Counted from the first letter of the stretch, positions 9,274 to 18,393 are shown. The stretch: DNA of 64,000 nt from CALJFL01 sp039964455 (GCA_039964455.1 JBDVXK010000025.1:124001-188000), one strand, 5' to 3'. Notes: a model not told the origin generated them from the letters alone. Translations and numbers: made by a program.

Positions 9274-10488
9274 TCAGGCCAGCGATTCAACCTGCTGTTT
9301 AAACGCAGCTAGCCACTGCGCGCCCAGCGCGCCATCAATCACGCGGTGGTCGCAAGACAGGGTCACAGATAGCATGTTTGCCACAGCTGGAGCCCCTTCA
9401 CGAACCACTACCCGCTGCTCACCGGCGCCTACAGCCAGAATCGCACCCATCGGTGGATTGATGATCGCATTGAACTGCGTCACGCCAAACATGCCGAGGT
9501 TCGACACCATGAAGGAGCCATTACTCAGGTCGGCACGTTCCAGCGTCCCCGTGCGGGCTTTTTCAGCCAGCGCGGAAGCAGCCTCTGCAATTTGCGCAGG
9601 GCTCAAGCCGTCTGCTGCCGGGATCGTCGCCGGAAACAGACCATTGTCAGTCGCGATGGCAATGGCCACGTTGGCATTGGCAAACTGATGCACGTTGTCG
9701 TCGACCAGATTAACGTTTACGCCAGGCTCTTCCAGCAGTGCCCTGGCCACGCACCAAACGAGTAAGTCATTGACTGACACTTTGGTAGAACCCTCAGCAT
9801 TGAGCGTTTTACGGTGCGCTAACAATCCGTCGATACACAGGTCGGCAGTGAGATAGAAATGCGGAATATCCTGCTTGGCCTGAGTCAGTCGTCGTGCTGC
9901 CGTTTTACGAACCGGGCTCAGGGGTGTAATTTCGTACCCAGTGGCCGCAGCTGGCTCAGCAGCGGCTTCACCCCCGCCCGCTGCGGCGGCCTCTACATCT
10001 TCACTGGTCACCCGCCCATTACGGCCGGTGCCAACAACAGCATCGAGATTTACGCCTAACTCTTCTGCCAGACGACGAACGACAGGATTAACCCGACGCT
10101 TACCGCCCGTGTCGGCGGGCGCAGCGGCTTCAGCCCTTGGCGCAGGAGCAGGCGCTGGGGCCGGCGCTGCCGCGGGTTCAGCTGCAGGCGCTTCTGCGCC
10201 GGCAAAATTCGCGATGAAATCATCAATTGCTGCATCGTCAACGGAGGCGTCAGCGATTACGCCAAGCAACGCGCCTACCGGACGGGTGTCGCCCTCCTCG
10301 GCCAGCAGCCTGCGTAACACGCCATCAACTGGCGACTCCCAGACGTTGACTATTTTGTCCGACTCCATCTCAAAGACTTCGTCACCACTGGCTACGCTAT
10401 CGCCAACAGCTTTTAACCAGCCAGCAATCGTGCCTTCGACCATTTCGATGCCCCACTTGGGCACCGCTATCGGATATATTTCGCTCAA
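9274..10488 (-). CDS. Dihydrolipoamide acyltransferase (E2) of a 2-oxoacid/acetoin dehydrogenase complex
   Basis: 404-residue E2. One lipoyl domain (residues 1-80) has the lipoylation site EMESDKIVN. An Ala/Pro-rich linker (about 97-125) leads to a peripheral subunit-binding domain (VRRLAEELGVNLDAVVG). The 2-oxoacid acyltransferase core ends with LSCDHRVIDGALGAQW, carrying the catalytic H-x3-D. It transfers the acyl group from E1 to CoA in the cytoplasm. It is the third gene of a minus-strand E1alpha-E1beta-E2 operon (34 bp after E1beta). A single lipoyl domain and gene order resemble AcoC of acetoin dehydrogenase. No E3 gene is in the window. Confidence 0.9.
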   Translation of the reverse strand: MSEIYPIAVPKWGIEMVEGTIAGWLKAVGDSVASGDEVFEMESDKIVNVWESPVDGVLRRLLAEEGDTRPVGALLGVIADASVDDAAIDDFIANFAGAEAPAAEPAAAPAPAPAPAPRAEAAAPADTGGKRRVNPVVRRLAEELGVNLDAVVGTGRNGRVTSEDVEAAAAGGGEAAAEPAAATGYEITPLSPVRKTAARRLTQAKQDIPHFYLTADLCIDGLLAHRKTLNAEGSTKVSVNDLLVWCVARALLEEPGVNVNLVDDNVHQFANANVAIAIATDNGLFPATIPAADGLSPAQIAEAASALAEKARTGTLERADLSNGSFMVSNLGMFGVTQFNAIINPPMGAILAVGAGEQRVVVREGAPAVANMLSVTLSCDHRVIDGALGAQWLAAFKQQVESLA

Positions 10489-10522
10489 TGTAGTTTCTAC
10501 CTTCTTGTTAAGTCAGCGAGCT

Positions 10523-11527
10523 TCAGACCATGCAGGAACGGATCGCTTCGGCGATGCGTTCTTCAGAAGGCAGGTAGGCCTTCTCCAGTTCTGGTGAGAA
10601 AGGTACCGGCGTATGCGGCGCACATACCTGACGCACCGGCGCTTTCAGTGAGTGAAAGGCCCTCTCAGCCGCCATCGCGGCGATATCGGCCGTCAAACCA
10701 CAACGTGGTGGCGACTCATCGACAACAACCAGGCGGCCGGTTGCTTCGATACTTTCCAGGATGGTTTCTTCATCCAGCGGCGAGGTGGTTCGGGGATCGA
10801 TGAGGTCACAGGTAATACCTTCCGCTTCCAGGGAGTCTATGGCCGCAGCCGCCCTGGGCACCATCTGGCCAAAAGCCACTACAGTCACGTCATCGCCTTC
10901 ACGAGGCATTGCCGCCTGACCGAATGGGATGGTGTAGGCTTCATCGGGTACATCACAAGACACCTGGTACAGCGACTTGGGCTCAAAAAACAGTACCGGG
11001 TCTTCATCACGAATCGCCGTGAGCAACAGGCCTTTGGCGTCATAGGCATTGGATGGCACTACAACCTTCAGGCCCGGGAAGGCCGTCATTATCTGATACA
11101 TCGATTGGCTGTGCTGCGCCGCTGCACTGAAGCCTGCGCCAGTGGTAAAGCGAATCACTACAGGACAGGTAGTTTTGCCACCGAACATGTAGCGAAATTT
11201 ACCGATCTGGTTGATGATCTGGTCCATACACACGCCAATAAAATCAGCGAACATAATTTCCGCTACCGGCCGCATTCCCATCAGGGCAGCCCCCGAGGCG
11301 GCACCGACGATAGCGGATTCAGAAATCGGCGTATCGATACATCGGTCTGGTCCAAACTTGTCGTAGATTCCGGTCGTAACACCGAATACACCACCGGCAC
11401 AGCCTTGCGTACCCGCTGTACCCATTCCGCCGGCCACGTCTTCACCAATAACGAACACTCGCTCGTCGGCGGCCATCTCCTGATGCAGGGCTTCATTAAG
11501 TGCATCACGCATTGTCTTTTCAGGCAT
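10523..11527 (-). CDS. E1 beta subunit of a 2-oxoacid/acetoin dehydrogenase complex
   Basis: 334-residue transketolase-type protein with the N-terminal MRDALNEALHQEMAADERVFVIGEDV typical of PdhB/AcoB. It includes RCIDTPISESAIVGAASGAAL (the E of the SE motif activates ThDP) and a C-terminal transketolase_C domain (PRTTSPLDEETILESIEATGRLVVVDE). It pairs with the alpha subunit encoded 50 bp upstream to form the ThDP-dependent decarboxylase/dehydrogenase. Whether the substrate is pyruvate, acetoin or a branched 2-oxoacid cannot be settled from sequence alone. Confidence 0.9.
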   Translation of the reverse strand: MPEKTMRDALNEALHQEMAADERVFVIGEDVAGGMGTAGTQGCAGGVFGVTTGIYDKFGPDRCIDTPISESAIVGAASGAALMGMRPVAEIMFADFIGVCMDQIINQIGKFRYMFGGKTTCPVVIRFTTGAGFSAAAQHSQSMYQIMTAFPGLKVVVPSNAYDAKGLLLTAIRDEDPVLFFEPKSLYQVSCDVPDEAYTIPFGQAAMPREGDDVTVVAFGQMVPRAAAAIDSLEAEGITCDLIDPRTTSPLDEETILESIEATGRLVVVDESPPRCGLTADIAAMAAERAFHSLKAPVRQVCAPHTPVPFSPELEKAYLPSEERIAEAIRSCMV

Positions 11528-11577
11528 TTGCCACTTCCTCTTATGAATTCTTTTACTGTTTCGCTAAACGCTGGTAA

Positions 11578-12576
11578 TCAAACGTAGTTAACGTAGACGT
11601 CTTCAAGTAACTGGTCCGGAGTGGGCCTAGGCGCCGCCTTGGCAGCCACTACAGAGTCTTCGATCAGCGTCATCACCTCTGCATCCACCGCATCAAGATC
11701 CTCTACCGCGAGCTCTCCGTTTTCCGCCATACGCTTACGGAAGTTCTTGAGACAACAGAAGTCCTGACGCAACCTGTCCAGCTCACCCTCTCCACGATAA
11801 CCCTGAGGGTCACCGACGAAGTGGCCGTGATATCGGCCCATTTCAAGGAACAGTCCAGCAGGTCCGTTACCGGCACGCGAGTGCTCAATTGCCTTGGCTG
11901 CTGCAGCGTAAACAGAGAAGAAGTCTGAACCATCGCCGACAAATACCGGGAAGCCAAAGCCTTCAGTACGCGCCTTCAGATCGTCAGTACCAACGGCATA
12001 TTCAATGCCCGTATGCTCGGAGTAATAGTTGTTTTCTATAACGAAAATGGCCGGAACCTTTAGCACTACTGCCATATTCATCGCTTCGAAGCAGGTACCC
12101 TGGTTGACCGAGCCATCACCGGAGAACGAGACCGATACGCGGCCGTTCTTTTTCAGGCGATTGGCGAGCGCCGCACCCACAGAGATTGGCGGGCCACCAG
12201 CGACGATGCCGTTGGCACCCAAAATGCCCTTGTCGAGGTCGGCGACGTGCATAGAACCACCTTTCCCGTGGCACAGCCCCTCAGAAGAGCCCCACAATTC
12301 CTTCATCATTCCATCAACATCGGCACCCCGGGCAATACAGTGTCCATGACCCCGGTGGGTACTGATGATCGAGTCTTCACCTGACAGATGCTCACACACA
12401 CCCACCGCATTGGCTTCCTGGCCGGTATAGAGGTGGGTAAAACCAGCAATCTGGCCATTCATGATCTCGGCGTGCGCCCTTTCTTCGAACTCGCGAATCG
12501 TCTTCATCTGACGATAGGCCCTCAACAGCGCCTCGCGCGACAGACCCGTAGGTCCCTGTGTTTCCGTGGTAGACAT
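11578..12576 (-). CDS. E1 alpha subunit of a 2-oxoacid/acetoin dehydrogenase complex
   Basis: 332-residue ThDP-binding E1 alpha. The ThDP motif runs from GDGSVNQGTCFEAMN to VIENNYY, and GKGGSMHVAD and RYHGHFVGD supply the active-site and phosphorylation-loop-like elements. The start ATG follows a GAGGGAAAGG ribosome site. It is the first gene of the E1alpha-E1beta-E2 operon. The short length, lack of a long N-terminal extension and gene order match AcoA/PdhA-like enzymes. The 223-bp gap upstream (12577-12799) contains its promoter region and a small inverted repeat (GCGGT/ACCGC at 12708-12722), and I see no gene there. Confidence 0.9.
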   Translation of the reverse strand: MSTTETQGPTGLSREALLRAYRQMKTIREFEERAHAEIMNGQIAGFTHLYTGQEANAVGVCEHLSGEDSIISTHRGHGHCIARGADVDGMMKELWGSSEGLCHGKGGSMHVADLDKGILGANGIVAGGPPISVGAALANRLKKNGRVSVSFSGDGSVNQGTCFEAMNMAVVLKVPAIFVIENNYYSEHTGIEYAVGTDDLKARTEGFGFPVFVGDGSDFFSVYAAAAKAIEHSRAGNGPAGLFLEMGRYHGHFVGDPQGYRGEGELDRLRQDFCCLKNFRKRMAENGELAVEDLDAVDAEVMTLIEDSVVAAKAAPRPTPDQLLEDVYVNYV

Positions 12577-12799
12577 ACCTTTCCCTCTTGATGGGCTAAA
12601 ACAGCTGTGAATCTTATATTAGCTCATGGTCACAGACCATAGAGCGGCCTTACTTTTCGCGCCCTGCGCACCCGCTCTTCGACAGCGGCGAAGGCTTGGG
12701 TGATATTGCGGTTTCACACCGCTTCGCGAGGGAGAGACACTAGCACAGATTGGATGAAAAAACAGGCTGAACGGTTTATTTTAGGGCGGTCCTGAGCAA

Positions 12800-13576
12800 T
12801 CAGCGGGGGTCCTGACCATCATCCACGCGCACAATAGTTCCAGTCACACATTCGGAGGCCGGCGAGCACAGAAATAGCAGCGTACTGTCCAGCTGGGCAG
12901 GCTGCCCAAGGCGCTTGCGCGGAAAAAATTCGGTAATGTCGCCGACTCTCTCCAACATCCCATCCATCATCTCAGAGCTAAAGGCACCCGGCGCAATCGC
13001 ATTGACGTTGATATTGAAACGCGCCCACTCCACCGCCAGAGTCTCTGTCATTCGTGAAATTGCTGCTTTAGTAGTTGAGTAAAGCGCGGCGCCCATGCCG
13101 GTATAGTTAAACGCCGAGCTACTGGAAATACTGACAATACGCCCGGGGATTTTATGCGCTTTCATCCTGCGCCCTACTTCGCAAGCCAGGATAAAGGGAC
13201 CTCGCAAATTTGTGCTTAAAACCCGATCGATTAACTCAACCTCCATTTGCATCGCTAACTGAGCATCCGGAATACCTGCGTTGTTAACCAGTATCGACAC
13301 TGGCCCGAGTTTATCCTCAACATCACCTACGGTTTTTTCAATGTCCTGCGCATCCATCATATCCAGGGTAAACCAGGCGCTCTGGCCACCGCTGTCGGTG
13401 ATTTCCTGATGCAGCGCACGCAGATTGTCCTCACGACGGCCGGTAAGCGCCACCTTGGCGCCAGCGCTGGCAAGCACCTGCGCAAAGCGCCACCCCAGGC
13501 CCGAGGTCGCGCCAGTCACCAGCGCAACCTGGCCGGTGAGGTCTTGGCTGGCATTGGGCAAGGGAAAGTCCGACAT
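12800..13576 (-). CDS. SDR family oxidoreductase
   Basis: 258-residue classical short-chain dehydrogenase with VTGATSGLGWRFAQVL, NNAGIP, the catalytic Ser in SISSSSAFN and YSTTK. The basic residue after beta2 (LTGRREDN) points to NADP(H). The C-terminal TGTIVRVDDGQDPR replaces the more usual V-D-G-G with V-D-D-G. It is on the same strand as the downstream E1/E2 operon but separated by 223 bp, so it is probably transcribed on its own. Substrate unknown. Confidence 0.86.
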   Translation of the reverse strand: MSDFPLPNASQDLTGQVALVTGATSGLGWRFAQVLASAGAKVALTGRREDNLRALHQEITDSGGQSAWFTLDMMDAQDIEKTVGDVEDKLGPVSILVNNAGIPDAQLAMQMEVELIDRVLSTNLRGPFILACEVGRRMKAHKIPGRIVSISSSSAFNYTGMGAALYSTTKAAISRMTETLAVEWARFNINVNAIAPGAFSSEMMDGMLERVGDITEFFPRKRLGQPAQLDSTLLFLCSPASECVTGTIVRVDDGQDPR

Positions 13577-13700
13577 ACTTCTATCTCCAGATTCTGATTG
13601 TGGGCAATTTTAGGTAGTAAACGTTATAAAAGCGAGCGACTCAACGTCCTAAACAGAGCTGTATACTGTTAGTACAACCGTCATCGCGGAGTACAATGTT

Positions 13701-14183
13701 ATGTTTGCTTATCGTCTGTTCCTGACCGTCTGCATGTTATACACGGCAAGTTTCGCTGGCGCCGAAGAGGCCGAACCACAGCCAAGGATTATCGGTGCGG
13801 CCTGGGTTTACAGCATTAACGGGAACTATGAAGATGTAAAAATCGACCTGGTAGACGCAATCGAGTCACGGGGGATTGTAATCTCGTATGTCGCTCATGC
13901 AGCCAGCATGCTTCAGCGCACGTCTGAGGCGGTGGGCGCCGTGGGTAAAGCCTATGATAGAGCGGATATATTGCTTTTCTGTAAAGCCGACCTGACCTAT
14001 CAACTAACGATAAAGAACCCGCACAATCTTGCCTTATGCCCCTACAGCGTCTCAATCTATACGCTGGCGGGAGACTGGGAGAATGTTTATCTGAGCATCA
14101 GGGCACCTGAGCCCAATGTTCCGGAGTACGGCGCAGTTCACCAACTACTGATAGACATTATCGATGACACTATTTCCTGGTGA
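13701..14183 (+). CDS. Secreted DUF302 domain protein
   Basis: 160-residue protein with a signal peptide (MFAYRLFLTVCMLYTASFAGA). The mature region keeps the DUF302 layout: an alpha/beta segment (YEDVKIDLVDAIESRGIVIS), then LLFCKADLTYQLTIKNPHNLALCPYSV, where the two cysteines of the L-F-C...L-C-P pattern match the family. DUF302 genes are often found beside sulfur-oxidation or heavy-metal genes; here it abuts the end of soxB, convergently, with 12 bp between stops. Function unknown; a periplasmic role linked to sulfur chemistry is an inference from position. Confidence 0.7.
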   Translation: MFAYRLFLTVCMLYTASFAGAEEAEPQPRIIGAAWVYSINGNYEDVKIDLVDAIESRGIVISYVAHAASMLQRTSEAVGAVGKAYDRADILLFCKADLTYQLTIKNPHNLALCPYSVSIYTLAGDWENVYLSIRAPEPNVPEYGAVHQLLIDIIDDTISW

Positions 14184-14195
14184 GCCTGCCAGCGC

Positions 14196-15959
14196 TTAGA
14201 AATAACCCCCGGCATAATCAGCGATGCCGGGGTTACCCTTAATACCGGTGAGTTTTGGCGTCTCCAGCTTATCGATGCTGACCTGTTTGCGGTCCCGTAA
14301 ATAGTCGGCAACCACTTCCCACACGGGCGCACCAGTGGATTGTGCTCCAACCGTTGCCCAGCCTGCCACCCGATAGCCTTTACCGTCTTCTATGCTGCGC
14401 CCATTTGCCAGGGTCATCGCGGAAATTCGCTCTCCCATACCAGCGTTAGGCGCACAGCGATAGTTCATGCCGCCTGTTCGCACCATGTCTCCGCCTTGCT
14501 GATAGTAGGGGTCGGGGTTGAACAGGTTGTCGGCGACACTTTCGAGGATAAGCTTTAACTCACTGCCCTTCATGTCACGCACATAGGTTTCCGGATATGT
14601 CATGCAGGTCTGGTCCAGCAGCCTGTCCATGGTAATCGCCTCGCCGGGCAGTACAGTTGTGCCCCAACGAAAGCCTGGCGACAGCGCAATTTCAGCATCC
14701 AGAACATTACGCATACCATCGCAAATGAGTTGATCAAAGCTGCCATTAAAATTGCCGCGACGGTATAACAATGAGTCAGCAACCGCCAACTCCTCGTCCA
14801 GCGTGTCTTTATAAGGCGCCCGTACACCGTCAATGTAAGCCTGCATTTCAGCGTCTGGTGCGAGCAGGTTCGAGAAGACCGGTTGCAGTGTATAGCGATA
14901 GTCCCTGATACCAGACTGACCAAAGTCTATGTCCAGCACCCCCAAAAATTTGCCGTTGGAACCTGCATTGGTGACCACGGTCTTACCGCCGGAATTTGCT
15001 ATCTCTACAGGCACAGGCACACCATCGTGAGTGTGACCACCCAGAATAAAATCAATGCCGGGCACCCTGCTGGCCAGTTTCAGGTCGACGTCCATACCAT
15101 TGTGGGATAACAACACCACAGCATCAGGTGACTCATCGCGCCGAATGCGTTCCACCAACTCAGCGAGGTCGGCCTCCTGAATACCAAACGTCCAGTTGGG
15201 AATAAATCGCTGGGGGTTTGCTATCGGCGTGTATGGAAAGGCCTGCCCGATAACCGCAACGCGTCGGCCCTTCAAAGTCTTCATCACATAGGGCTGGAAT
15301 ACGTGGCCACTATCTTCGTCGTATACAGGCACGCCCTCGAAGAGAGCATCCTCGCTGGCACGTGTATTCTGTGCCACGAAATCACCATTGAAAGCCTGCG
15401 CATTAGCGAGCACCTCCTCTTCTTGATAGGTAAACTCCCAATGCCCGGTCATTACATCGACACCCAGCAAATTGGTTGCGCCAACCATGTCCTGGCCGCG
15501 AGTCCATAACGCTGTGCCCGAGCCCTGCCAGGTATCCCCGCCGTCCAGCAACAAACTGGCACCATCTGCCACCTGTCCCCTGAGCTGCTTTACCAGCGTG
15601 CTCAAGTGGGCAAATCCACCGACCCGGCCAAACTTTTCCGCAGCCTCGGTAAAATCCAGATACGTGAGCGCATGTGTATTGCGCGGGGAGATGTTCTTGA
15701 GTTCTGACAACAGGTTCTTGCCGACGCGGTGAGGCCATTTCCCGTAAGCTTCACCTACCCCGAGGTTAACGCTGGGTTCACGAAAATGTACAGGGAGGAG
15801 TTGGGCATGCGTGTCTGTTATGTGCAGCAGCCGTGCCTGACCGAACGGTTCAAGCTCATACAGTGTGCGATTGGCCCAGGCCGCTGAGGAGCTGAAGCCA
15901 GCCAGGCCGCTGGCTACACTGCCCTGTACAAGCAGCTCAATAAATTCGCGTCTGTTCAC
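14196..15959 (-). CDS. soxB: Thiosulfohydrolase SoxB
   Basis: 587-residue SoxB, the binuclear-manganese hydrolase that releases sulfate from S-thiosulfonate bound to SoxY. The N-terminus is a Tat-type signal (MNRREFIELLVQGSVASGLA). The metallophosphatase motifs follow: LLHITDTHAQLLP, LLLDGGDTWQGSG, GHWEFTY, VLLSHNGMD and GGHTHDG. A 5'-nucleotidase C-terminal domain (about 370-560) completes the usual length. It is the last gene of the soxCDXYZAKB operon, 21 bp after soxK. It acts in the periplasm. Confidence 0.95.
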   Translation of the reverse strand: MNRREFIELLVQGSVASGLAGFSSSAAWANRTLYELEPFGQARLLHITDTHAQLLPVHFREPSVNLGVGEAYGKWPHRVGKNLLSELKNISPRNTHALTYLDFTEAAEKFGRVGGFAHLSTLVKQLRGQVADGASLLLDGGDTWQGSGTALWTRGQDMVGATNLLGVDVMTGHWEFTYQEEEVLANAQAFNGDFVAQNTRASEDALFEGVPVYDEDSGHVFQPYVMKTLKGRRVAVIGQAFPYTPIANPQRFIPNWTFGIQEADLAELVERIRRDESPDAVVLLSHNGMDVDLKLASRVPGIDFILGGHTHDGVPVPVEIANSGGKTVVTNAGSNGKFLGVLDIDFGQSGIRDYRYTLQPVFSNLLAPDAEMQAYIDGVRAPYKDTLDEELAVADSLLYRRGNFNGSFDQLICDGMRNVLDAEIALSPGFRWGTTVLPGEAITMDRLLDQTCMTYPETYVRDMKGSELKLILESVADNLFNPDPYYQQGGDMVRTGGMNYRCAPNAGMGERISAMTLANGRSIEDGKGYRVAGWATVGAQSTGAPVWEVVADYLRDRKQVSIDKLETPKLTGIKGNPGIADYAGGYF

Positions 15960-15980
15960 AATGCACTCCCGCGGTGAAAC

Positions 15981-16322
15981 TTATGATGAGGGGACACGAT
16001 CTCGCCAACTGGAAGACTCGAGTTCTGCCTGGCGAACAGCCTGCATTGCCGTTAAGTTGGCACGTTCGGCGGCGGCGAAAGCTGCAGCAAGTTGATTGGC
16101 GGCGAGCGCCGCTTCAGCCTCCTGGATATAGGTCGGCGTGACGCTCCAGCCGTGCCCCAGCGAACGCGCTTGCGCGAGCTCCTCGCGTGCTTGAGCTATA
16201 ACGACAGCGACCTCCTCCGCCGTGGGCTCCCCTGCTTTAACTGGACTAACACCGCAAGCTATTACCAGCAATATGGCAGCAACGGTAACTCGAAAAGCAG
16301 GCTCAATAACCGTATTCATCAT
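15981..16322 (-). CDS. soxK: SoxXA-binding protein SoxK-like
   Basis: 113-residue exported protein: a signal peptide (residues 1 to about 31) followed by an alanine-rich, two-helix repeat (AVVIAQAREELAQARSLG and EAALAANQLAAAFAAAERAN) and the sequence YIQEAEAALAANQ. This helical pattern and its place between soxA and soxB match SoxK/SAXB, a small protein that binds SoxXA and stimulates its activity. No cysteine for cofactor chemistry is left after the signal sequence. Assignment rests on size, repeat pattern and context. Confidence 0.72.
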   Translation of the reverse strand: MMNTVIEPAFRVTVAAILLVIACGVSPVKAGEPTAEEVAVVIAQAREELAQARSLGHGWSVTPTYIQEAEAALAANQLAAAFAAAERANLTAMQAVRQAELESSSWRDRVPSS

Positions 16323-16333
16323 GCGACTCCCTA

Positions 16334-17182
16334 TTATTTGCGCGACGCAGGTCCGTTCAATTCCATGCCGTTATTCATGTAGGTGAGGAAGTACTCGAGG
16401 TTGCGGTAGGTCTCACTCTGTTCATCCAGCGGCTCTGCACGCACCTGCTCGTTACATTCCTGAAAACGTTTATGTAGGGAGCCGACACGTTCCCACTTGC
16501 CGCGGTACACAGGCCAATGCGTGGCATGGCCCACTGCAGCGCTCAAGCGCTCGGCTCGTAGCATCATGCCAACACTCTGCAAATGGCATGAACTACAGGC
16601 AAAGTTAAGTTGCCCGCGGCGAGTGTAGTAGAACTGCTTGCCGTTCTCGTACGCGGCCAATGCCCCGGGGTCAGCGGGACTGGCAAGCTCGAAGACGCGG
16701 CCCCGGGATTCCATTGCTATATAGGCCGCCAGCGCGGCCATCTCCTCTCCCTCATAAGCAAGAGGCTCCAGTCCACCTTCAACCCTGCATTGATTAAGTG
16801 CTTGCTCCAGGGTTACGACCTGTCCGGCTTCGCCATCAAATCGGGGATATAACTGCTTAACGGCAGGCGCGCTGTCACCCAGGCAATCAGCGTAGCCGCC
16901 ACCTCCGGGGAAAGCTTCGTCGTAAAGCTCTGCGCCATCATCTACGGCTATCTCGTAAGGGGGAAAGTCCTCCATCTCCAGCCACTGTTCCCGTTTGGCT
17001 TCATCCAGCGCATAGGCGCCATCCTTATGCGCCGCAAGCGGGATATCGGGGAATCGCTTCTGGTAAAAGTTCTGAAACGCTGCCAGATCCTGTGCAGGAT
17101 CCGCCCAACCGGGAGCACTCAACAGCATCGATACCAGCAAGGCCGTAATCGGAAGCAATGCGGTACAGTTTGTCCTGTTCAT
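16334..17182 (-). CDS. soxA: Sulfur oxidation c-type cytochrome SoxA (mono-heme type)
   Basis: 282-residue diheme-family SoxA that keeps only the C-terminal heme site. CSSCH (in NFACSSCHLQSVGMML) binds heme, and the Cys of RFQECNEQVRAEP is the distal ligand that becomes persulfidated. The N-terminal domain has CLGDSAP and CRVEGG, the cysteine pair that replaces the first heme with a disulfide in single-heme SoxA proteins. A signal peptide (LPITALLVSMLLSAPGWA) directs it to the periplasm. With SoxX it couples thiosulfate to the SoxY cysteine oxidatively. It lies 14 bp after soxZ and 11 bp before soxK. Confidence 0.93.
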   Translation of the reverse strand: MNRTNCTALLPITALLVSMLLSAPGWADPAQDLAAFQNFYQKRFPDIPLAAHKDGAYALDEAKREQWLEMEDFPPYEIAVDDGAELYDEAFPGGGGYADCLGDSAPAVKQLYPRFDGEAGQVVTLEQALNQCRVEGGLEPLAYEGEEMAALAAYIAMESRGRVFELASPADPGALAAYENGKQFYYTRRGQLNFACSSCHLQSVGMMLRAERLSAAVGHATHWPVYRGKWERVGSLHKRFQECNEQVRAEPLDEQSETYRNLEYFLTYMNNGMELNGPASRK

Positions 17183-17196
17183 CTGAATCCCCCGAC

Positions 17197-17508
17197 CTAT
17201 TTAAGTGTCGTCTCGCCAGTCGAGGTCTCACCGAGGTTATCCGTCCAGCTTATCTTCACAGTGTCCCCCGTCTTGGCTGACAGTATCTGGAAAGCAAAGT
17301 AGGGATTTTTGGAAACCGAAGGCCCCCAATCCGCTACCACAATAGTCTCCCCATTATGCTCACAGGTCACTGTTTCAATATAATGAGCGGCAACCACATT
17401 GCCCTCCGGATCCTTGCGCGTTCCAGTCTCCATGGGGTGCGGCATCAGGGACTTGATCGATGCCACTTCGCCCTTGAGTTTTGCTCTGATCTTTACAGGT
17501 TTGGCCAC
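17197..17508 (-). CDS. soxZ: Thiosulfate oxidation carrier complex subunit SoxZ
   Basis: 103-residue SoxZ: it begins MAKPVKIRAKLKGEVASIKSL, contains LMPHPMETGTRKD and ends KISWTDNLGETSTGE, an Ig-like beta sandwich without signal peptide, exported together with SoxY. It forms the SoxYZ carrier whose SoxY cysteine holds sulfur intermediates. It is 24 bp downstream of soxY. Length and motifs are standard for the family. Confidence 0.95.
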   Translation of the reverse strand: MAKPVKIRAKLKGEVASIKSLMPHPMETGTRKDPEGNVVAAHYIETVTCEHNGETIVVADWGPSVSKNPYFAFQILSAKTGDTVKISWTDNLGETSTGETTLK

Positions 17509-17532
17509 AATTATTCTCCTCGTCTACCGAAA

Positions 17533-17985
17533 TCAGCCGCCACAGCCGCCGATGGTCACTTTCACGTTCTTGCGGGTAACAAAAACCCCTTCATCAGTTT
17601 CAACAGCCGCCACCACATCGGAGCTTTGACCCATTTTAATGCGCGTTGAAATGTTTGCCGCCACTGCAGGGTTCATCTGAAATCGGGCGGACAACGGGTT
17701 GGGGTTTTCAATCACAATAATGCTGATACTGGCTACTCCAGCCAGTGACGATTCCACGGTTACAGGTACCACGGCACCGTTCTCGGCAATATCGGGCACC
17801 TTGAGAGACACCTGATCCGAATCGCTGACAGCTTTATCACCGAATAGCGATTTAAGGGCATCATCTGGCGAGGTAGCTTCGAAGGCCTCTTTGTTACGCG
17901 CCAATGCCCGCAGAGGAACTATGGCCAGTGCGGTAAGGGCGAGCAGGCCCTGAACCAGACGACGGCGTTTTATATCAAATTGCAT
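17533..17985 (-). CDS. soxY: Thiosulfate oxidation carrier protein SoxY
   Basis: 150-residue SoxY with a twin-arginine-like leader (KRRRLVQGLLALTALAIVPL) and the hallmark C-terminal VTIGGCGG, whose Cys carries covalently bound sulfur substrates through the Sox cycle. The middle region AENGAVVPVTVESSL is the usual beta-sandwich core. It is followed at 24 bp by soxZ. It works in the periplasm as the central carrier visited by SoxXA, SoxB and SoxCD. Confidence 0.95.
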   Translation of the reverse strand: MQFDIKRRRLVQGLLALTALAIVPLRALARNKEAFEATSPDDALKSLFGDKAVSDSDQVSLKVPDIAENGAVVPVTVESSLAGVASISIIVIENPNPLSARFQMNPAVAANISTRIKMGQSSDVVAAVETDEGVFVTRKNVKVTIGGCGG

Positions 17986-18015
17986 GAGAGACTCCTCAGC
18001 GTTTAATTAATAGGT

Positions 18016-18393
18016 TTAAAGTGAGAGCAGGTAGTCAACTACCAGGTTCAGCTCTCGATCGGTCAAAATGCCATGCGCGCCATAGGGCGGCATAATGGTA
18101 TTCGGGTTACGGTTACGCGGGTCGGCCACCTGCGCCAATAAGTCCTCGCGCTGCGGATAGCGCAATTTCATGGACATGAGCGGCGGCCCGGCATTACCTG
18201 CCAGCTCGGCCCCCTGTGCCAGGTGGCAGGAATAACAGTTGCCCTTGCGCCTGTCTTCCGCGACAAGCCGCCCCGCCTCTACCGAGTCTTCCGCGCTAGC
18301 AACCTTGGCACCAAATAACAAAGGCAGCGCCAGAGTCAAACACGTCACCATCCACCTGCCGGCGGCAAAGCCGGTAATCATGTTGGATTTCAT
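18016..18393 (-). CDS. soxX: Sulfur oxidation c-type cytochrome SoxX
   Basis: 125-residue small monoheme cytochrome. The signal peptide ends about SAED, the heme motif is CYSCH in RRKGNCYSCHLAQGAE, and the Met ligand is in NPNTIMPPYGAHG. NLVVDYLLSL closes the cytochrome fold. It forms the SoxXA complex with SoxA and passes electrons onward to the respiratory chain. It overlaps the cytochrome gene upstream by 4 nt (ATGA at 18390-18393), evidence for one operon. Confidence 0.93.
   Translation of the reverse strand: MKSNMITGFAAGRWMVTCLTLALPLLFGAKVASAEDSVEAGRLVAEDRRKGNCYSCHLAQGAELAGNAGPPLMSMKLRYPQREDLLAQVADPRNRNPNTIMPPYGAHGILTDRELNLVVDYLLSL

Noticed and set aside
10090..10200. Ala/Pro-rich imperfect repeats
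   Set aside because: These code for the flexible linker of the E2 subunit, a normal feature, not a DNA repeat element.
10652..11587. Plus-strand open frame (311 residues) opposite E1beta
   Set aside because: It mirrors the transketolase-type gene across its whole length and has no recognisable motif or ribosome site.
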